Source: Parvularcula mediterranea (GTDB lineage Bacteria > Pseudomonadota > Alphaproteobacteria > Caulobacterales > Parvularculaceae). Taken from it: DNA of 64,000 nucleotides. Every line of letters begins with the position of its first letter. The stretch's first letter is position 1. Under the pieces are notes generated by a model, which saw nothing but the letters and a program-made list of their open reading frames with translations, was not told the DNA's origin and did no database searches. Below are positions 38,557 through 47,676 of the stretch, piece by piece. The translations under genes were made by a program, and so were the position numbers. Where the stretch lies: positions 248,001 to 312,000 of the forward strand of contig NZ_JABFCX010000003.1 in the NCBI RefSeq assembly GCF_013085255.1, given 5' to 3'.

Positions 38557-38610
38557 CAGTTCCTCCTTGGGGGGAATGGGGCTCGGCCCCGAATAAAACT
38601 CGTGCGGAGG

Positions 38611-38640
38611 GCTACACCCCCAAGCGGCGCTCCTTGTCAA
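38611..38640 (-). promoter_or_regulatory. Candidate sigma-70-type promoter of tsf
   Basis: On the minus strand TTGACA (plus 38635-38640) is followed after 18 bases by TGTAGC (plus 38611-38616), about 55 bases before the tsf start codon. The -35 box is a perfect match; the -10 box is weak. It supports independent transcription of tsf. Confidence 0.5.
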
Positions 38641-38775
38641 GGTTTGAGAAATGACGCGATTGTAGAAGGGGCGTGAAAAGCTCTATCGAGCTTAGGTTGG
38701 CAGGTCGGAAGGCGGCCGGACTGCCCCTCGGAGACACTCCGAAGGACCCCCTCCGCCCGGGTGGGAGGCGCAACG

Positions 38776-40077
38776 ATGATCGAAGGCCGCTGCGGCTCTC
38801 TCGCCATCGATGAGGCGCGCCTTGAGGCCCTCATCGAGCGGGTCAAGAAGCCCGGCAAGCCGATACGGATCGCTTACTTCCCTCTCCAGCCTGTCGTCGG
38901 CCCGACGGTCGAGAGCTGGCTCGCGGGCGAAGCTGATCTCCGGCACCCGACCATCGAATACACAACACAGCTCCTCGATCTTGCCGAAGCCATGGGCGCT
39001 GAGGTTCACCTCTTCACCCGGGATCAGCGGGAACCGGTCGGAGAGCTGGGACCCGGGATCACCATGAGCCGCCTTGGCATCATCGACAGCCCGAAGCCCC
39101 TACCCCTGAGGCGTGTCGACGTCGTGCGTCAGACCCGCAACATCAGGCAAAAGGTCAACGCCTTCGGCTCGGACATCAACGTCTTCAGCTACGAGATGGA
39201 TTGGTTTGCAGCCATCGGCATCAGGGGGCTGGTGATCCGTTCGCTGCATACGAATCTCTGGCAGCCTGACCGCCGCTGGCCGACGCTGGTAGATGGCATC
39301 CGCAAGGTCGATGAGATCTTCGCGGGCCGCTCCCTTTTCCACGCAGCGCTCTCGGTCTCAGGCGAAGGCTCGGATCAGATGGAGCGGATGAGCGGCGGCC
39401 GCCTGCCGATCTTCACGGCGCTGGCCCAGTGGTCGGGCGAGAGCCTTCCGGCCATCGCGCCCTACCCCAAGACGCCGCGTATCCTGTTCGTGGGCCGGCT
39501 GGTGCCGAACAAGGGGATCTTCGATCTCGTCCGCGCCGTTAAAGCCCTGCGCGAGCAGCATGGACCGGTCGAGCTTGTCTTCGCGGGTAACCACCCGGGA
39601 ATGCTGAAGGACACTGTCGCGGAGGTTGGCGGAGAGGACTGGATAACCCTGCGTGGGCAGCTGCCCAACGCCGCGGTGATGGAAGAGCTTGGCAAAGCCT
39701 CCCTCCTCTGCTGCCCGACGCGGTCGAGCTATATCGAGGGGCAACCGCGGGTTCTGATCGAGGCGCACATTGCCGGGCGTGCTGCGGTGGCGAGTTCGAT
39801 CTGCCGGAGCATGGCAGACGACTCGACGCTGCTCTTCAAAGCCGATGATCAGGAAGCGCTGACGGATGCGCTGGCTGAGGCGCTCTTCAACGAAAAAACC
39901 CGGGACCGACTTCGCGCCGCTGCCCTTGTCGGGCGGGAGCGTTACGTCGATCGAACCGGGTCATGGGGTTCGAAACTGTTCGAAGCGATCGAGGCCGCGG
40001 CCGAGGCAGAGCCCCAGCGCGACCCCGAGCTGGATCAGTTGGCCGCTTCAGGCTCGGACTTTTCAGCCGTTTCCTGA
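38776..40077 (+). CDS. GT4-family glycosyltransferase inserted between tsf and rpsB
   Basis: About 433 residues with two Rossmann-like halves. The C-terminal half has [21 protein letters not shown] and, near residue 320, [19 protein letters not shown], the GPGxxLL-region/E-x7-E-like donor site of GT4 enzymes. The N-terminal half carries [16 protein letters not shown] and a [10 protein letters not shown] segment. No membrane helix is seen. The acceptor is unknown; an envelope glycan or glycolipid is plausible. GGGAGG precedes the ATG at 38776. Its last 43 bases overlap the convergent rpsB. Confidence 0.82.
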   Translation: MIEGRCGSLAIDEARLEALIERVKKPGKPIRIAYFPLQPVVGPTVESWLAGEADLRHPTIEYTTQLLDLAEAMGAEVHLFTRDQREPVGELGPGITMSRLGIIDSPKPLPLRRVDVVRQTRNIRQKVNAFGSDINVFSYEMDWFAAIGIRGLVIRSLHTNLWQPDRRWPTLVDGIRKVDEIFAGRSLFHAALSVSGEGSDQMERMSGGRLPIFTALAQWSGESLPAIAPYPKTPRILFVGRLVPNKGIFDLVRAVKALREQHGPVELVFAGNHPGMLKDTVAEVGGEDWITLRGQLPNAAVMEELGKASLLCCPTRSSYIEGQPRVLIEAHIAGRAAVASSICRSMADDSTLLFKADDQEALTDALAEALFNEKTRDRLRAAALVGRERYVDRTGSWGSKLFEAIEAAAEAEPQRDPELDQLAASGSDFSAVS

Positions 40078-40889
40078 GCTTCAGCTTCAGCAGCCGTCTC
40101 GGCGCCAGCTTCTTCGACTGCCGCTTCAACTTCAGACGTTTCGAGGCCAGGCTCGCCTTCGAAGTCAGCAAGCTCGCCAAGGTCTTCACCCATGGCGACA
40201 GCAGCTGCACCGAGGCCGTCGATGACAGCGTCAGCAACGAGGTTGCAGTAGAGGCCAATAGCGCGCGACGCGTCGTCGTTGCCCGGGATTACGAACTGGA
40301 CGCCATCGGGCGAGCAGTTGGTGTCGACGACGGCGACGACGGGGATGCCCAGCTTCTGGGCTTCCTTGATGGCGATCTGCTCTTTGTTGACGTCGATCAC
40401 GAACATCAGGTCAGGCAGGCCGCCCATGTCACGGATACCGCCGAGGGAGAGCGTCAGCTTCTCCGCTTCGCGGGTCATCATGAGCTGCTCTTTCTTGGTG
40501 AAGTTCGCGGTCTCGCTGTTCAGCGTTTCCTCGATCTCGCCAAGGCGTTTGATGGAGTTGGAAACCGTTTCCCAGTTGGTCAGCGTACCGCCGAGCCAAC
40601 GGTGGTTCATGTAGTACTGGGCGCAGCGCTGGGCGGCTTCTGCAACAGGCTGCTGGGCCTGGCGCTTGGTGCCGACGAAGAGCACGCGGCCGCCGCCAGC
40701 GACGACGTCACGGATCTTGGTCAGTGCAGCGTGGAGAAGTGGAACTGTCTGCGACAGGTCGATGATATGGACACCGCCACGGTCGCCAAAGATGTACGAC
40801 CGCATCTTGGGGTTCCAGCGATGGGTCTGGTGGCCGAAGTGGACGCCAGCTTCGAGAAGCTGACGCATCGAAAATTCAGGAGCGCTCAC
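40035..40889 (-). CDS. rpsB: 30S ribosomal protein S2
   Basis: The 284-residue protein has [48 protein letters not shown] and [19 protein letters not shown]. After about residue 235 it carries a roughly 50-residue acidic Ala/Glu tail, common in alphaproteobacterial S2. The start is GTG at 40889. Its 3' end overlaps the convergent glycosyltransferase gene by 43 bases, covering this tail. Confidence 0.97.
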   Translation of the reverse strand: MSAPEFSMRQLLEAGVHFGHQTHRWNPKMRSYIFGDRGGVHIIDLSQTVPLLHAALTKIRDVVAGGGRVLFVGTKRQAQQPVAEAAQRCAQYYMNHRWLGGTLTNWETVSNSIKRLGEIEETLNSETANFTKKEQLMMTREAEKLTLSLGGIRDMGGLPDLMFVIDVNKEQIAIKEAQKLGIPVVAVVDTNCSPDGVQFVIPGNDDASRAIGLYCNLVADAVIDGLGAAAVAMGEDLGELADFEGEPGLETSEVEAAVEEAGAETAAEAEAQETAEKSEPEAAN

Positions 40890-40970
40890 AATGTCATCCT
40901 CGGTTGAGCCTCACCGGAGGGGAGCTGCAAGCAGCCACCGAAGGTCCCCCGGCTGTGGGTTGAAGCGGGG

Positions 40971-40999
40971 CGGATAGTGCACGAAGCGAGGCTTGGCAA
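40971..40999 (-). promoter_or_regulatory. Candidate promoter of rpsB
   Basis: On the minus strand TTGCCA (plus 40994-40999) and TATCCG (plus 40971-40976) are separated by 17 bases, the ideal spacing, leaving a leader of about 75 bases before the GTG start. The leader contains small inverted repeats (GCTGC and GCAGC around 40924-40935) that might take part in S2 autoregulation, which is only a possibility. Confidence 0.45.
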
Positions 41000-41011
41000 G
41001 GGGTTTGGTCG

Positions 41012-42541
41012 CTACTCCAAGTCTTCTGGCAGGTCCAGATTGCCGTGGGCTTCCTGTTCCTCCTCTACTCCGCCGTAGGACCCAGCATCGATTCTGCTTT
41101 CACGGTCCGACAAAATATCAGCGACGCGTTCAGCCGCCTGATTGTCATCGAGTTCCGCCTCCTCCTCAGTCTTACCAGTCATGATCTTGAAAAGGGCGCT
41201 TACAGTTGCCTCACTGGCATTGCCCACGAACGTCGAGGCGGGCGAGGCATAGATGCCAGCCGCTGCTAAAGCGCCTGCTCCTGCTGCGCCCGATTGTTCC
41301 TTTCGATACTGTCTGCTTGCTTCAACCAGTCGCTGCTTTGGAACGTACTGCGCGAATGGCGCTAGCGACGAGAAGGCAAGCTCCTTTCTGGTTATCTCTG
41401 AGAGGCCCACAGCCTCGAGAAGGGCGCGTTTCTTTCCGATGAGTGCGCTCAGATCATCGGTTATGAACGTGGTAAGCTCGGATCCCCATGCGTCCAGAAT
41501 TCTCGATGTATTGGCCGACTGGATGAGGCTCCTGATGTCGAACTTGTCGATGAAGTCGATTACTTTAGGGAGGGCTATTGCAGCTTGAGATTGAGAATTT
41601 TGCTCGGTTTCGTTTTGTCGGCCAGACGCCACCTCCGACAATTGCTTACAAAGCGCCACACGATTCACGCCAAATATTCCAGCATAGTCTCTAGCATAGC
41701 TATAAAATGATGACTTCCAGCTCATAAGTAACTCAGAGCTTTGCGGAGGCAACGAATAAAAGTCGCCTTGAATGAGGGAAAATTTTTCGTTATGAACGTC
41801 TCGAACCAAACGTAGTACAAATTGGTACCTGCTATCTACGCTGCATAAATCTCGAATCCTGTCTAATGCTAAAGTGCTTTTTGTTCTATCGTTTTGAAGA
41901 ATCGCAAGCTGACTAATATTCAGTAAAAATTCAAGCGTAAAAAGCGGCACCGTGAGGCTTGGGCCGACTTCATCCATAGCGGAGCGGCCCATGTTATAGG
42001 CTTGGTCAATCACCGCTTCGGAGTATAGCGTCCGCTTCTTGGTTTCCAGATTTGGGAGCGTCGCAGAGACCAAGTTTTGTAGTATGATCTCTCTTACTTC
42101 GCGTCGCTTATCGGATAGCCCGGCAATAAGCCTCTCTTCGACGTGATCCTCGATAAGGAATGAGCTTGACCTAGGTATGTAATGAACGGCTGCAACCGCT
42201 GGCAGAGCGTCTATCCGATGTACATTTGCATGATCAGCGTACGTTTGAGTGTCACGTACAGCACTTAGAAGCCTCACGCCATCGCCGCTATTGTATCGGT
42301 CTAAGAACTCCGGGAAAAAGACCCCGTAAAGCGCCATTAGCAACCCGGAGTTTGCGTCGACAAAAATATCTGCGACTGAACGAGCATCACTCACCCCAAC
42401 TGCGACATTCGATAGCGCAACATCGGGTGAAAAAACTGGCTTTGCCAAGCTATACGTGCCGGCACCGACACTCCCCCCAACAGCTGTCGCGCCGAACAGA
42501 GCTGGTATCCCCTTGCTAAACTCTCGTCGACTGAGGCTCAA
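41012..42541 (-). CDS. Twin-arginine-signal protein of unknown function, AT-richer than neighbours
   Basis: The 509-residue protein starts at a TTG with GGGAG seven bases upstream. The first residues read MSLSRREFSKGIPALFG, a near-perfect Tat motif (SRRxFxK) followed by a Gly/Ala-rich hydrophobic stretch, which strongly supports this start. The rest is mainly helical and shows no motif I know; it has few cysteines, a second Ala/Gly-rich hydrophobic patch near residues 425-445 and an acidic C-terminus (EEEAELDDNQAAE, GGVEEEQEAHG). Sampled stretches are about 40% GC against more than 60% around it, suggesting recent acquisition. It could be exported folded or anchored by its Tat signal. Export and function are inferences. 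Confidence 0.7.
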   Translation of the reverse strand: MSLSRREFSKGIPALFGATAVGGSVGAGTYSLAKPVFSPDVALSNVAVGVSDARSVADIFVDANSGLLMALYGVFFPEFLDRYNSGDGVRLLSAVRDTQTYADHANVHRIDALPAVAAVHYIPRSSSFLIEDHVEERLIAGLSDKRREVREIILQNLVSATLPNLETKKRTLYSEAVIDQAYNMGRSAMDEVGPSLTVPLFTLEFLLNISQLAILQNDRTKSTLALDRIRDLCSVDSRYQFVLRLVRDVHNEKFSLIQGDFYSLPPQSSELLMSWKSSFYSYARDYAGIFGVNRVALCKQLSEVASGRQNETEQNSQSQAAIALPKVIDFIDKFDIRSLIQSANTSRILDAWGSELTTFITDDLSALIGKKRALLEAVGLSEITRKELAFSSLAPFAQYVPKQRLVEASRQYRKEQSGAAGAGALAAAGIYASPASTFVGNASEATVSALFKIMTGKTEEEAELDDNQAAERVADILSDRESRIDAGSYGGVEEEQEAHGNLDLPEDLE

Positions 42542-42639
42542 CTTCCAGCTCCCTAATTTACGAAGTCTGAGGTTTGCTTAGGCGCCGAAACAATGTTTCG
42601 AACAGCATAAAGTACACCGGCCATCCGCTCGCGCGGACG

Positions 42640-42870
42640 ATTCAGGAAAACCCAGGGACCGCCCTGCGCGGTCCGCTGCGGGCGGGGGTCTCACCCTCGC
42701 CACGGAGCATCCGGCGGCAGCAGGATGGACGGGAAGGGTACCGGCATCCCTGGCCCTGCTGCGAGGGTGGCAGCCTAAGGGGCCTGAGCCTTGGAGGGGA
42801 TAAGTCCGCAGAGACTTGGCGGCTCTCTCCGCTGCAGGCGATGCATGGATCCAAGCCAGATGCAGGCTAA
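42640..42870. other. GC-rich hairpin-dense intergenic segment, possible structured RNA
   Basis: This occupies most of the 386-base gap between the Tat-signal gene and the porin gene. A compound hairpin has outer arms 42692-42700 and 42761-42769 (CACCCTCGC with GCGAGGGTG, perfect), middle arms 42719-42724 and 42755-42760 (AGCAGG with CCTGCT) and inner arms 42723-42727 and 42745-42749 as an alternative. Local hairpins flank it: 42656-42662 with 42668-42674 (GGACCGC/GCGGTCC) and 42802-42806 with 42813-42817 (AAGTC/GACTT). Several frames are open, but none shows protein-like composition or a known family. It does not match the rnpB, tmRNA, SRP or 6S patterns I know. A TTCAA-N6-TTGAA inverted repeat at 42882-42897 precedes the porin gene. 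Confidence 0.45.
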
Positions 42871-42927
42871 TGCTTCTAAAGTTCAAAGACTATTGAAATG
42901 CCAAGGGTGCCGCGTTAGCGCGCTCGC

Positions 42928-44280
42928 ATGGTGGGCATCCGAACATTTCTAAGTGCGGCCTTGGCCTGGGGTTTCTTCGCCCAGGCTTCGGCCGAGCTGC
43001 GGGTCGAGGGCGAACTTCGCGCCCGGTATGAGAGTCTGGATGGGCAGTTTCGGGCGGGCCTTGAGGGGTCGGACCAGGCGCTGTTCACGCGCGCCCTTTT
43101 CCTTGCGGAGTGGAAGACGGGGCGCTGGGCCTTCGGGGCGGAGATGCAGGACAGCCGCGCATTCCTCGATGATGAGGGGACGCCGCTATCCGGGGGCTTC
43201 GTCAACGCTTCGGACCTGCTCCAGGCCTATGTCTCCGTGGATGGCCCGGGCCTCCTCGGCGTAGGGTCCGATGGGCGGACGGTCATCGGCCGTCAGACGA
43301 TCTCGATCGGTTCCAAAAGGCAGGTCGAGCGCGTCAGCTACGCAAACGTCATCCGCAGCTTCACCGGCATTCATCACACAAGCAGCACGGAGCGCGGAGA
43401 CCATCTCCACCTCTTCGCCGCAGTGCCTGTCGAGCGCGCCACGGGCGGCCGTGAAGGCGCTGCGGAGAACCGCTTCGTGGCCGATGAGGAGCAATGGGGT
43501 CGGCGCTTCGTCGGGCTGCATTTCAGGCGGCCCGATGCCTTCCCCGCCCTTGCGCCTGACATCATGGCGGAGCTCTTCGTCTACGGATTGTATGAGCAGG
43601 ATACGGATGATCTCGAAGGCCCTGACAGGCGATACACCTGGCCAGGGTTCAGGATCTGGCGGCCGAAGGCGGTCGGGCGTTGGGATATCGACCTTGAGCC
43701 TTCCTACCGTTTCGGAAAGCGCCACGCTTCAAGCGCGCCGTCGGACACCGAAGATCTCGAGGTCGAGGCCGCACGGGTCATCGCAATTCTCGGCTACACC
43801 TTCGACGCAACATGGCAGCCAAGGCTCGCTGCGGAGTGGTATTATGCGTCAGGCGACGAGGATCCTGCCGACGGCAGCTTCGAGCGTTACGAACGGCTGT
43901 TCGGTTCACGCCGGACGGACCTCAACAACACATCGCTGCACGGCCCCCTGACCTACGCAAACCTGAATGCGCCCGGGGCGCGGCTGGAGCTGAAGCCGAA
44001 CGCGGTGACGGATGCGCGGATCGCATGGTCGGCGAGCGCCCTCGCCTCGGAGACTGATCAGTTCCAGATCGCAAGGCTGAGAGATAGCGAAGGTCTCTCC
44101 GGACGCTTCATGGGCCACGCTGTCGACATGCGCGCACGCTACCTGCCGAAGGGGCAACCACTGGTCTACGAGATTGGCGGCTCGCTCTTTACCTTCGGTG
44201 AGTTCACAAAAAACGCCCCGGACGCCCCGGAAGGCTCGCGTACACTGTTCGGCTATGCCCAAGCGACGCTGAGCTTCTGA
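42928..44280 (+). CDS. Outer-membrane beta-barrel, alginate-export (AlgE-like) family
   Basis: The 450-residue precursor has a signal peptide (MVGIRTFLSAALAWGFFAQ, cleavage near ASA) and alternating beta-strand composition ending in a terminal Phe (QATLSF). ERYERLFGSRRTDLNNTSL and GPLTYANL match the alginate-export barrel family, and VIGRQTISIGSKRQVERVSY the early strand region. It should form an outer-membrane channel; whether the substrate is a polysaccharide is unknown, since no alginate genes are nearby. A possible operator (TTCAA-N6-TTGAA) lies upstream at 42882. Confidence 0.8.
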   Translation: MVGIRTFLSAALAWGFFAQASAELRVEGELRARYESLDGQFRAGLEGSDQALFTRALFLAEWKTGRWAFGAEMQDSRAFLDDEGTPLSGGFVNASDLLQAYVSVDGPGLLGVGSDGRTVIGRQTISIGSKRQVERVSYANVIRSFTGIHHTSSTERGDHLHLFAAVPVERATGGREGAAENRFVADEEQWGRRFVGLHFRRPDAFPALAPDIMAELFVYGLYEQDTDDLEGPDRRYTWPGFRIWRPKAVGRWDIDLEPSYRFGKRHASSAPSDTEDLEVEAARVIAILGYTFDATWQPRLAAEWYYASGDEDPADGSFERYERLFGSRRTDLNNTSLHGPLTYANLNAPGARLELKPNAVTDARIAWSASALASETDQFQIARLRDSEGLSGRFMGHAVDMRARYLPKGQPLVYEIGGSLFTFGEFTKNAPDAPEGSRTLFGYAQATLSF

Positions 44281-45012
44281 TCAGGGGTAAAGCCGCGCCG
44301 TAGTCCACTCGTCGCCGTCGCGCTCGAACTTCAGCCGTTCGTGGAGGCGGAAGGGGCGGTTCACCCAGAACTCGATGGACCGGGGAATGATGCGGAGGCC
44401 CTTCCAGAAATCGGGACGCGGGACGTCGCGGTCTTCGAAGAGGGCTTCGTAGTCTTCGATGCGGGTCTCGAGGATGCCGTCCTCGCTCATCTCGCGGGAC
44501 TGCTGGCTGGCCCATGCGCCGATGCGGGAGCCCCTATCGCGGCGGGCGAAGTAAGCGTCGGCGGTTTCTTTGGAGAGCTCCTCGGCGATGCCGCGGATGC
44601 GGACCTGCCTGCGAATGGACTTCCAGTGGAAAAGGACGGCGGCGTTGGGGCGCTTCAGAAGCTGCTCGCCCTTGGCGCTTTGCATGTTGGTGTAGAAGGT
44701 GAAGCCGTCGTCGAGGTCCTTCAGGAGAACCATCCGCGCATCGGGCATCCCCTCGCCGTCGACGGTGGAGACGCACATGGCATTGGGGTCGTTGATTTCG
44801 TGCTTCTTGGCGAGCGCCAGCCAGTCGCGGAAAATCGCGAATGGGTCGTCGCCAGTGCCGAAGACCTCGCCCTGGTCATCATCGACGCCGAAGGCTTCCT
44901 GAGCCTTGGCCTCTTCCTCATAGTCCTCAGCCGTGGGCGTCGCGGGGATCAGCTCCTCCGCGCTGTCTTTGCCGTTCGGTTCGTAGACCGTGAGTTCGAA
45001 TTCCTTGTCCAT
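44281..45012 (-). CDS. pdxH: Pyridoxamine 5'-phosphate oxidase
   Basis: The 243-residue FMN enzyme has PNAMCVSTVDGEGMPDARMVLLK, FYTNMQSAKGEQL and FHWKSIRRQVRIRG, and ends RLYP like the RLAP of E. coli PdxH. It carries about 45 extra acidic N-terminal residues compared with the usual ~215, so a later start is possible. It makes pyridoxal phosphate from pyridoxine or pyridoxamine phosphate, completing the pathway of pdxA. Its stop abuts that of the porin gene in a TGATCA. Confidence 0.94.
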   Translation of the reverse strand: MDKEFELTVYEPNGKDSAEELIPATPTAEDYEEEAKAQEAFGVDDDQGEVFGTGDDPFAIFRDWLALAKKHEINDPNAMCVSTVDGEGMPDARMVLLKDLDDGFTFYTNMQSAKGEQLLKRPNAAVLFHWKSIRRQVRIRGIAEELSKETADAYFARRDRGSRIGAWASQQSREMSEDGILETRIEDYEALFEDRDVPRPDFWKGLRIIPRSIEFWVNRPFRLHERLKFERDGDEWTTARLYP

Positions 45013-45082
45013 CGGGGCGTCCTAGTGGAGCGTTGCGCTGACCGCTACCATTCCTTGATCGGCTGCGTCTAAGGGCACCAAC

Positions 45083-46186
45083 ATGTCACATAATAGTTTC
45101 GGCCATCTGTTCCGCGTCACCACCTGGGGAGAAAGCCACGGGCCAGCCCTCGGCTGTGTCATCGATGGCTGCCCGCCCGGCGTGAAGTTCGATCTGGCTC
45201 GGGTGCAGAGTGCCCTCGACCGCAGACGGCCCGGGCAATCGCGCTTCGTCACGCAGAGGCAGGAGCCTGACCAGGTCGAAGTCCTTTCGGGAATTTTCGA
45301 AGACGACCGAACGGACGGTCAAGTGACCACTGGAACGCCGATCAGCCTGATGATTCGGAACAAGGACCAGCGCTCGAAAGACTACTCGGAAATTAGGGAC
45401 CGTTACCGTCCCGGCCATGCCGACATCACCTACGACCAGAAATACGGCGTTCGGGATTATCGAGGCGGCGGTCGATCGTCTGCTCGCGAGACCGCTGCGA
45501 GGGTGGCTGCGGGCGCCGTGGCGGAGCTGGCGCTCGAACAGATGTTCGGGGAGTTCGCCATCAGCGCAGGTCTTGTGGCGATCGGCACCCATGATGCCGA
45601 GGCGAGAGACTGGAGCGCGGTCGACCAGAACCCCCTCTTCTGCCCTGATCCTGAGGCGGCGAAGACGTGGGAGAAGGTGCTCGACGACGCCCGGAAGAGC
45701 GGGAACTCGCTCGGCGGCATCGTCGAAGTCGAGGCGCAAGGTTTTCCAGCAGGTCTCGGCGCGCCGGTCTACGGCAAGCTTGATCAGGACATCGCCTCGG
45801 CGCTGATGTCGATCAACGCCGCCAAGGCCGTCGAGATTGGCGACGGCATGGCTGCTGCCCGGCTGTCCGGCGTCGACAATGCTGACGAGATGCGGATGGA
45901 GGATGGCAAGGTCGCCTACCAGTCCAACCATTCGGGTGGCATTCTCGGCGGGATATCGACCGGTCAGCCTATCGTGGCCCGCGTCGCGATCAAACCGACC
46001 AGTTCGATCCTCACACCCCGCCGTTCGGTCACCCGCGATGGCGAAGAGGTCGATGTCGTGACCAAGGGCCGCCATGACCCCTGCGTGGCGATCAGGGCTG
46101 TCCCTGTCGTTGAGGCTATGATGGCCTGTGTCCTCCTCGATCATGCCCTGCGCCACCGCGGTCAGGTCGGATCGTTTCCTTCCTGA
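45083..46186 (+). CDS. aroC: Chorismate synthase
   Basis: The 367-residue enzyme begins [20 protein letters not shown] and contains [40 protein letters not shown] and the C-terminal [17 protein letters not shown]. It converts EPSP to chorismate with reduced FMN in the shikimate pathway. It is divergent from pdxH, with 70 bases between the starts, and both use flavin cofactors. Confidence 0.97.
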   Translation: MSHNSFGHLFRVTTWGESHGPALGCVIDGCPPGVKFDLARVQSALDRRRPGQSRFVTQRQEPDQVEVLSGIFEDDRTDGQVTTGTPISLMIRNKDQRSKDYSEIRDRYRPGHADITYDQKYGVRDYRGGGRSSARETAARVAAGAVAELALEQMFGEFAISAGLVAIGTHDAEARDWSAVDQNPLFCPDPEAAKTWEKVLDDARKSGNSLGGIVEVEAQGFPAGLGAPVYGKLDQDIASALMSINAAKAVEIGDGMAAARLSGVDNADEMRMEDGKVAYQSNHSGGILGGISTGQPIVARVAIKPTSSILTPRRSVTRDGEEVDVVTKGRHDPCVAIRAVPVVEAMMACVLLDHALRHRGQVGSFPS

Positions 46187-46221
46187 TTGCGCCCGGCGCG
46201 AGATTCTGAGAGCACGCCAAC

Positions 46222-46848
46222 ATGGCCATGCATCTGACCCACCTGATTATCGACGATTTCTTCGACCAGCCCCACGCCGTGCGCGAGGCGGCCCTCCGGA
46301 TGGAGTACCCGCCGCGCCCTGAAGGCGCGCAGTATCCCGGGCGCAATGCCAACGGAAAACTGCCGATGGACGGGATCGAGCGTCTCATCAGCCAGATCGT
46401 CCACGAGCCCGTTGTGCCGATGGTGAAGGATTCGAGCCACGCCATGCCTCGCCTCGCGATGGCGGGTGATGAGGGGAGGAACAATGTCCATTACGACCAC
46501 TGCCACTGGTCAGCGATCATCTGTTTGAGCCTCGATGAGCACGTGGTCGGCGGCACCCAGTTCAAGAAACACATCCCCACGGGCTACGACCGTTGCCCGG
46601 TCTTCCCTGGCGAGCCCGAAGCGCTTGGCTACTCCTCAGTGCCGCAGGCGGTGAACGCCATGCGGTCGAAGGACAACTTCAAGGAAGAGGAGTGGGAGAC
46701 GACGTTCGAGATCCCCTTCAAGTTCAACCGGATGCTCCTCTTCCGCGGCTATCTGTGGCACGATGCGGGTGTCTCGTTCGGCGATAAGCCTGAGAATGGC
46801 CGTCTCATCCTGCCGCTCTTCTTCGATACGCCATCAGCGAACGTCTGA
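46222..46848 (+). CDS. DUF6445-like protein, 2-oxoglutarate oxygenase-like fold
   Basis: The 208-residue protein has VHYDHCHWSAIICLSLDEH then VVGGTQFKKH, and RGYLWHDAGVSFGD followed by GRLILPLFFD. The HxD-like YDHCHW, the GGTxF strand and a later WHDAG with Arg are the order expected of an iron/2-oxoglutarate oxygenase fold and resemble DUF6445. Members are often found with flavin-dependent halogenase genes, none of which is here. Catalysis is unproven. It starts 36 bases after aroC. Confidence 0.55.
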   Translation: MAMHLTHLIIDDFFDQPHAVREAALRMEYPPRPEGAQYPGRNANGKLPMDGIERLISQIVHEPVVPMVKDSSHAMPRLAMAGDEGRNNVHYDHCHWSAIICLSLDEHVVGGTQFKKHIPTGYDRCPVFPGEPEALGYSSVPQAVNAMRSKDNFKEEEWETTFEIPFKFNRMLLFRGYLWHDAGVSFGDKPENGRLILPLFFDTPSANV

Positions 46849-46899
46849 CGCTGCGCGCGAAGGGTTCTCATCGCCACGTGAGCGCTTAAGTCTATCCCC

Positions 46900-47208
46900 A
46901 TGAGTGATGACCAGCCTCTCCGCGACCGCGTGACCTCCCCGACCATTGATGGCCGCGCTGTGCTCGGCACCGTCCTGCGGCTCGCGCTGGCCAGCGTCGT
47001 GGTCGGCATCCTGCTGGCTGGGTTCAAGATCAACCCGATCGAGCTCTGGCGCACCATCGGCCACTGGATCCAGACAGGCGTGACGGAGCTCGTCGGCACG
47101 AGCGTCGAGGGCGTTGCGCTGGTCTTCACCCTCCTGGTGACGGGCGCCGTGGTGGTCATCCCGATCTGGCTCGTCGGCAAGCTGCTTTCGGCGCGGCGTC
47201 GGCGCTGA
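46900..47208 (+). CDS. DUF6460-type two-helix membrane protein
   Basis: The 102-residue protein has two membrane helices (about residues 22-42 and 70-95) joined by FKINPIELWRTIGHWIQ and ending GAVVVIPIWLVGKLLSARRRR. This is the DUF6460 pattern, widespread in alphaproteobacteria and of unknown function. It lies 51 bases after the previous gene. Confidence 0.7.
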   Translation: MSDDQPLRDRVTSPTIDGRAVLGTVLRLALASVVVGILLAGFKINPIELWRTIGHWIQTGVTELVGTSVEGVALVFTLLVTGAVVVIPIWLVGKLLSARRRR

Positions 47209-47292
47209 AGAATGTGCAGCGATCATCTGCACAGAATTGTAGAATGAACGTCGCAGTTTGGCATACTCTTCTCAACCGATGAGGAGGGTTCC

Positions 47293-47676
47293 ATGCCGAC
47301 CGAGATTCGACGTCTGGTATCGCGGCGGGTTCTGATCACCCGGAAGCCGCCTTCTCGACAGGTAGCGATCGACTTCGCGCTCAAGATCGAGAAGCTGACT
47401 GCCGGGGTGGCCCCCAGCCTTGATATCTATGGAGCCGATCCGGGGATCAAGTCCGTCCCGCTCAAGAAGGTTAGCGGGAAGCTTTGGGGCGGCGGCATCA
47501 CCGCCGGTGTCGGTGAGGCGTTCGAATGGTTCGCTCAGGCGCGCGTCAAGGAAGGTGGTAAGCTCAAGGTGACGCTCTCCTATCCTGGCTATACGTCAAT
47601 TCCCGAGACCTTCGAGCGATATGGAGGCTCAGCCGAATCCGGTTGGGTTTCGTTCACGCCGGGTGAGCCATCATGA
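47293..47676 (+). CDS. Small unknown protein, first gene of a coupled pair
   Basis: The 127-residue product begins MPTEIRRLVSRRVLITRKPP after a GAGGAGG ribosome site. No signal peptide is seen. It is beta-strand-rich by composition (KLKVTLSYPGYTSIPETF), Gly-rich in the middle (KLWGGGITAGVGEAF) and has no cysteine. I recognise no family. It overlaps the next gene by ATGA, so the two are probably made together. Confidence 0.6.
   Translation: MPTEIRRLVSRRVLITRKPPSRQVAIDFALKIEKLTAGVAPSLDIYGADPGIKSVPLKKVSGKLWGGGITAGVGEAFEWFAQARVKEGGKLKVTLSYPGYTSIPETFERYGGSAESGWVSFTPGEPS

Noticed and set aside
42574-42886. Overlapping open frames on both strands in the 42.5-42.9 kb gap
   Set aside because: The translations are Arg/Pro/Ser/Gly-rich and resemble the random product of a GC-rich structured segment.
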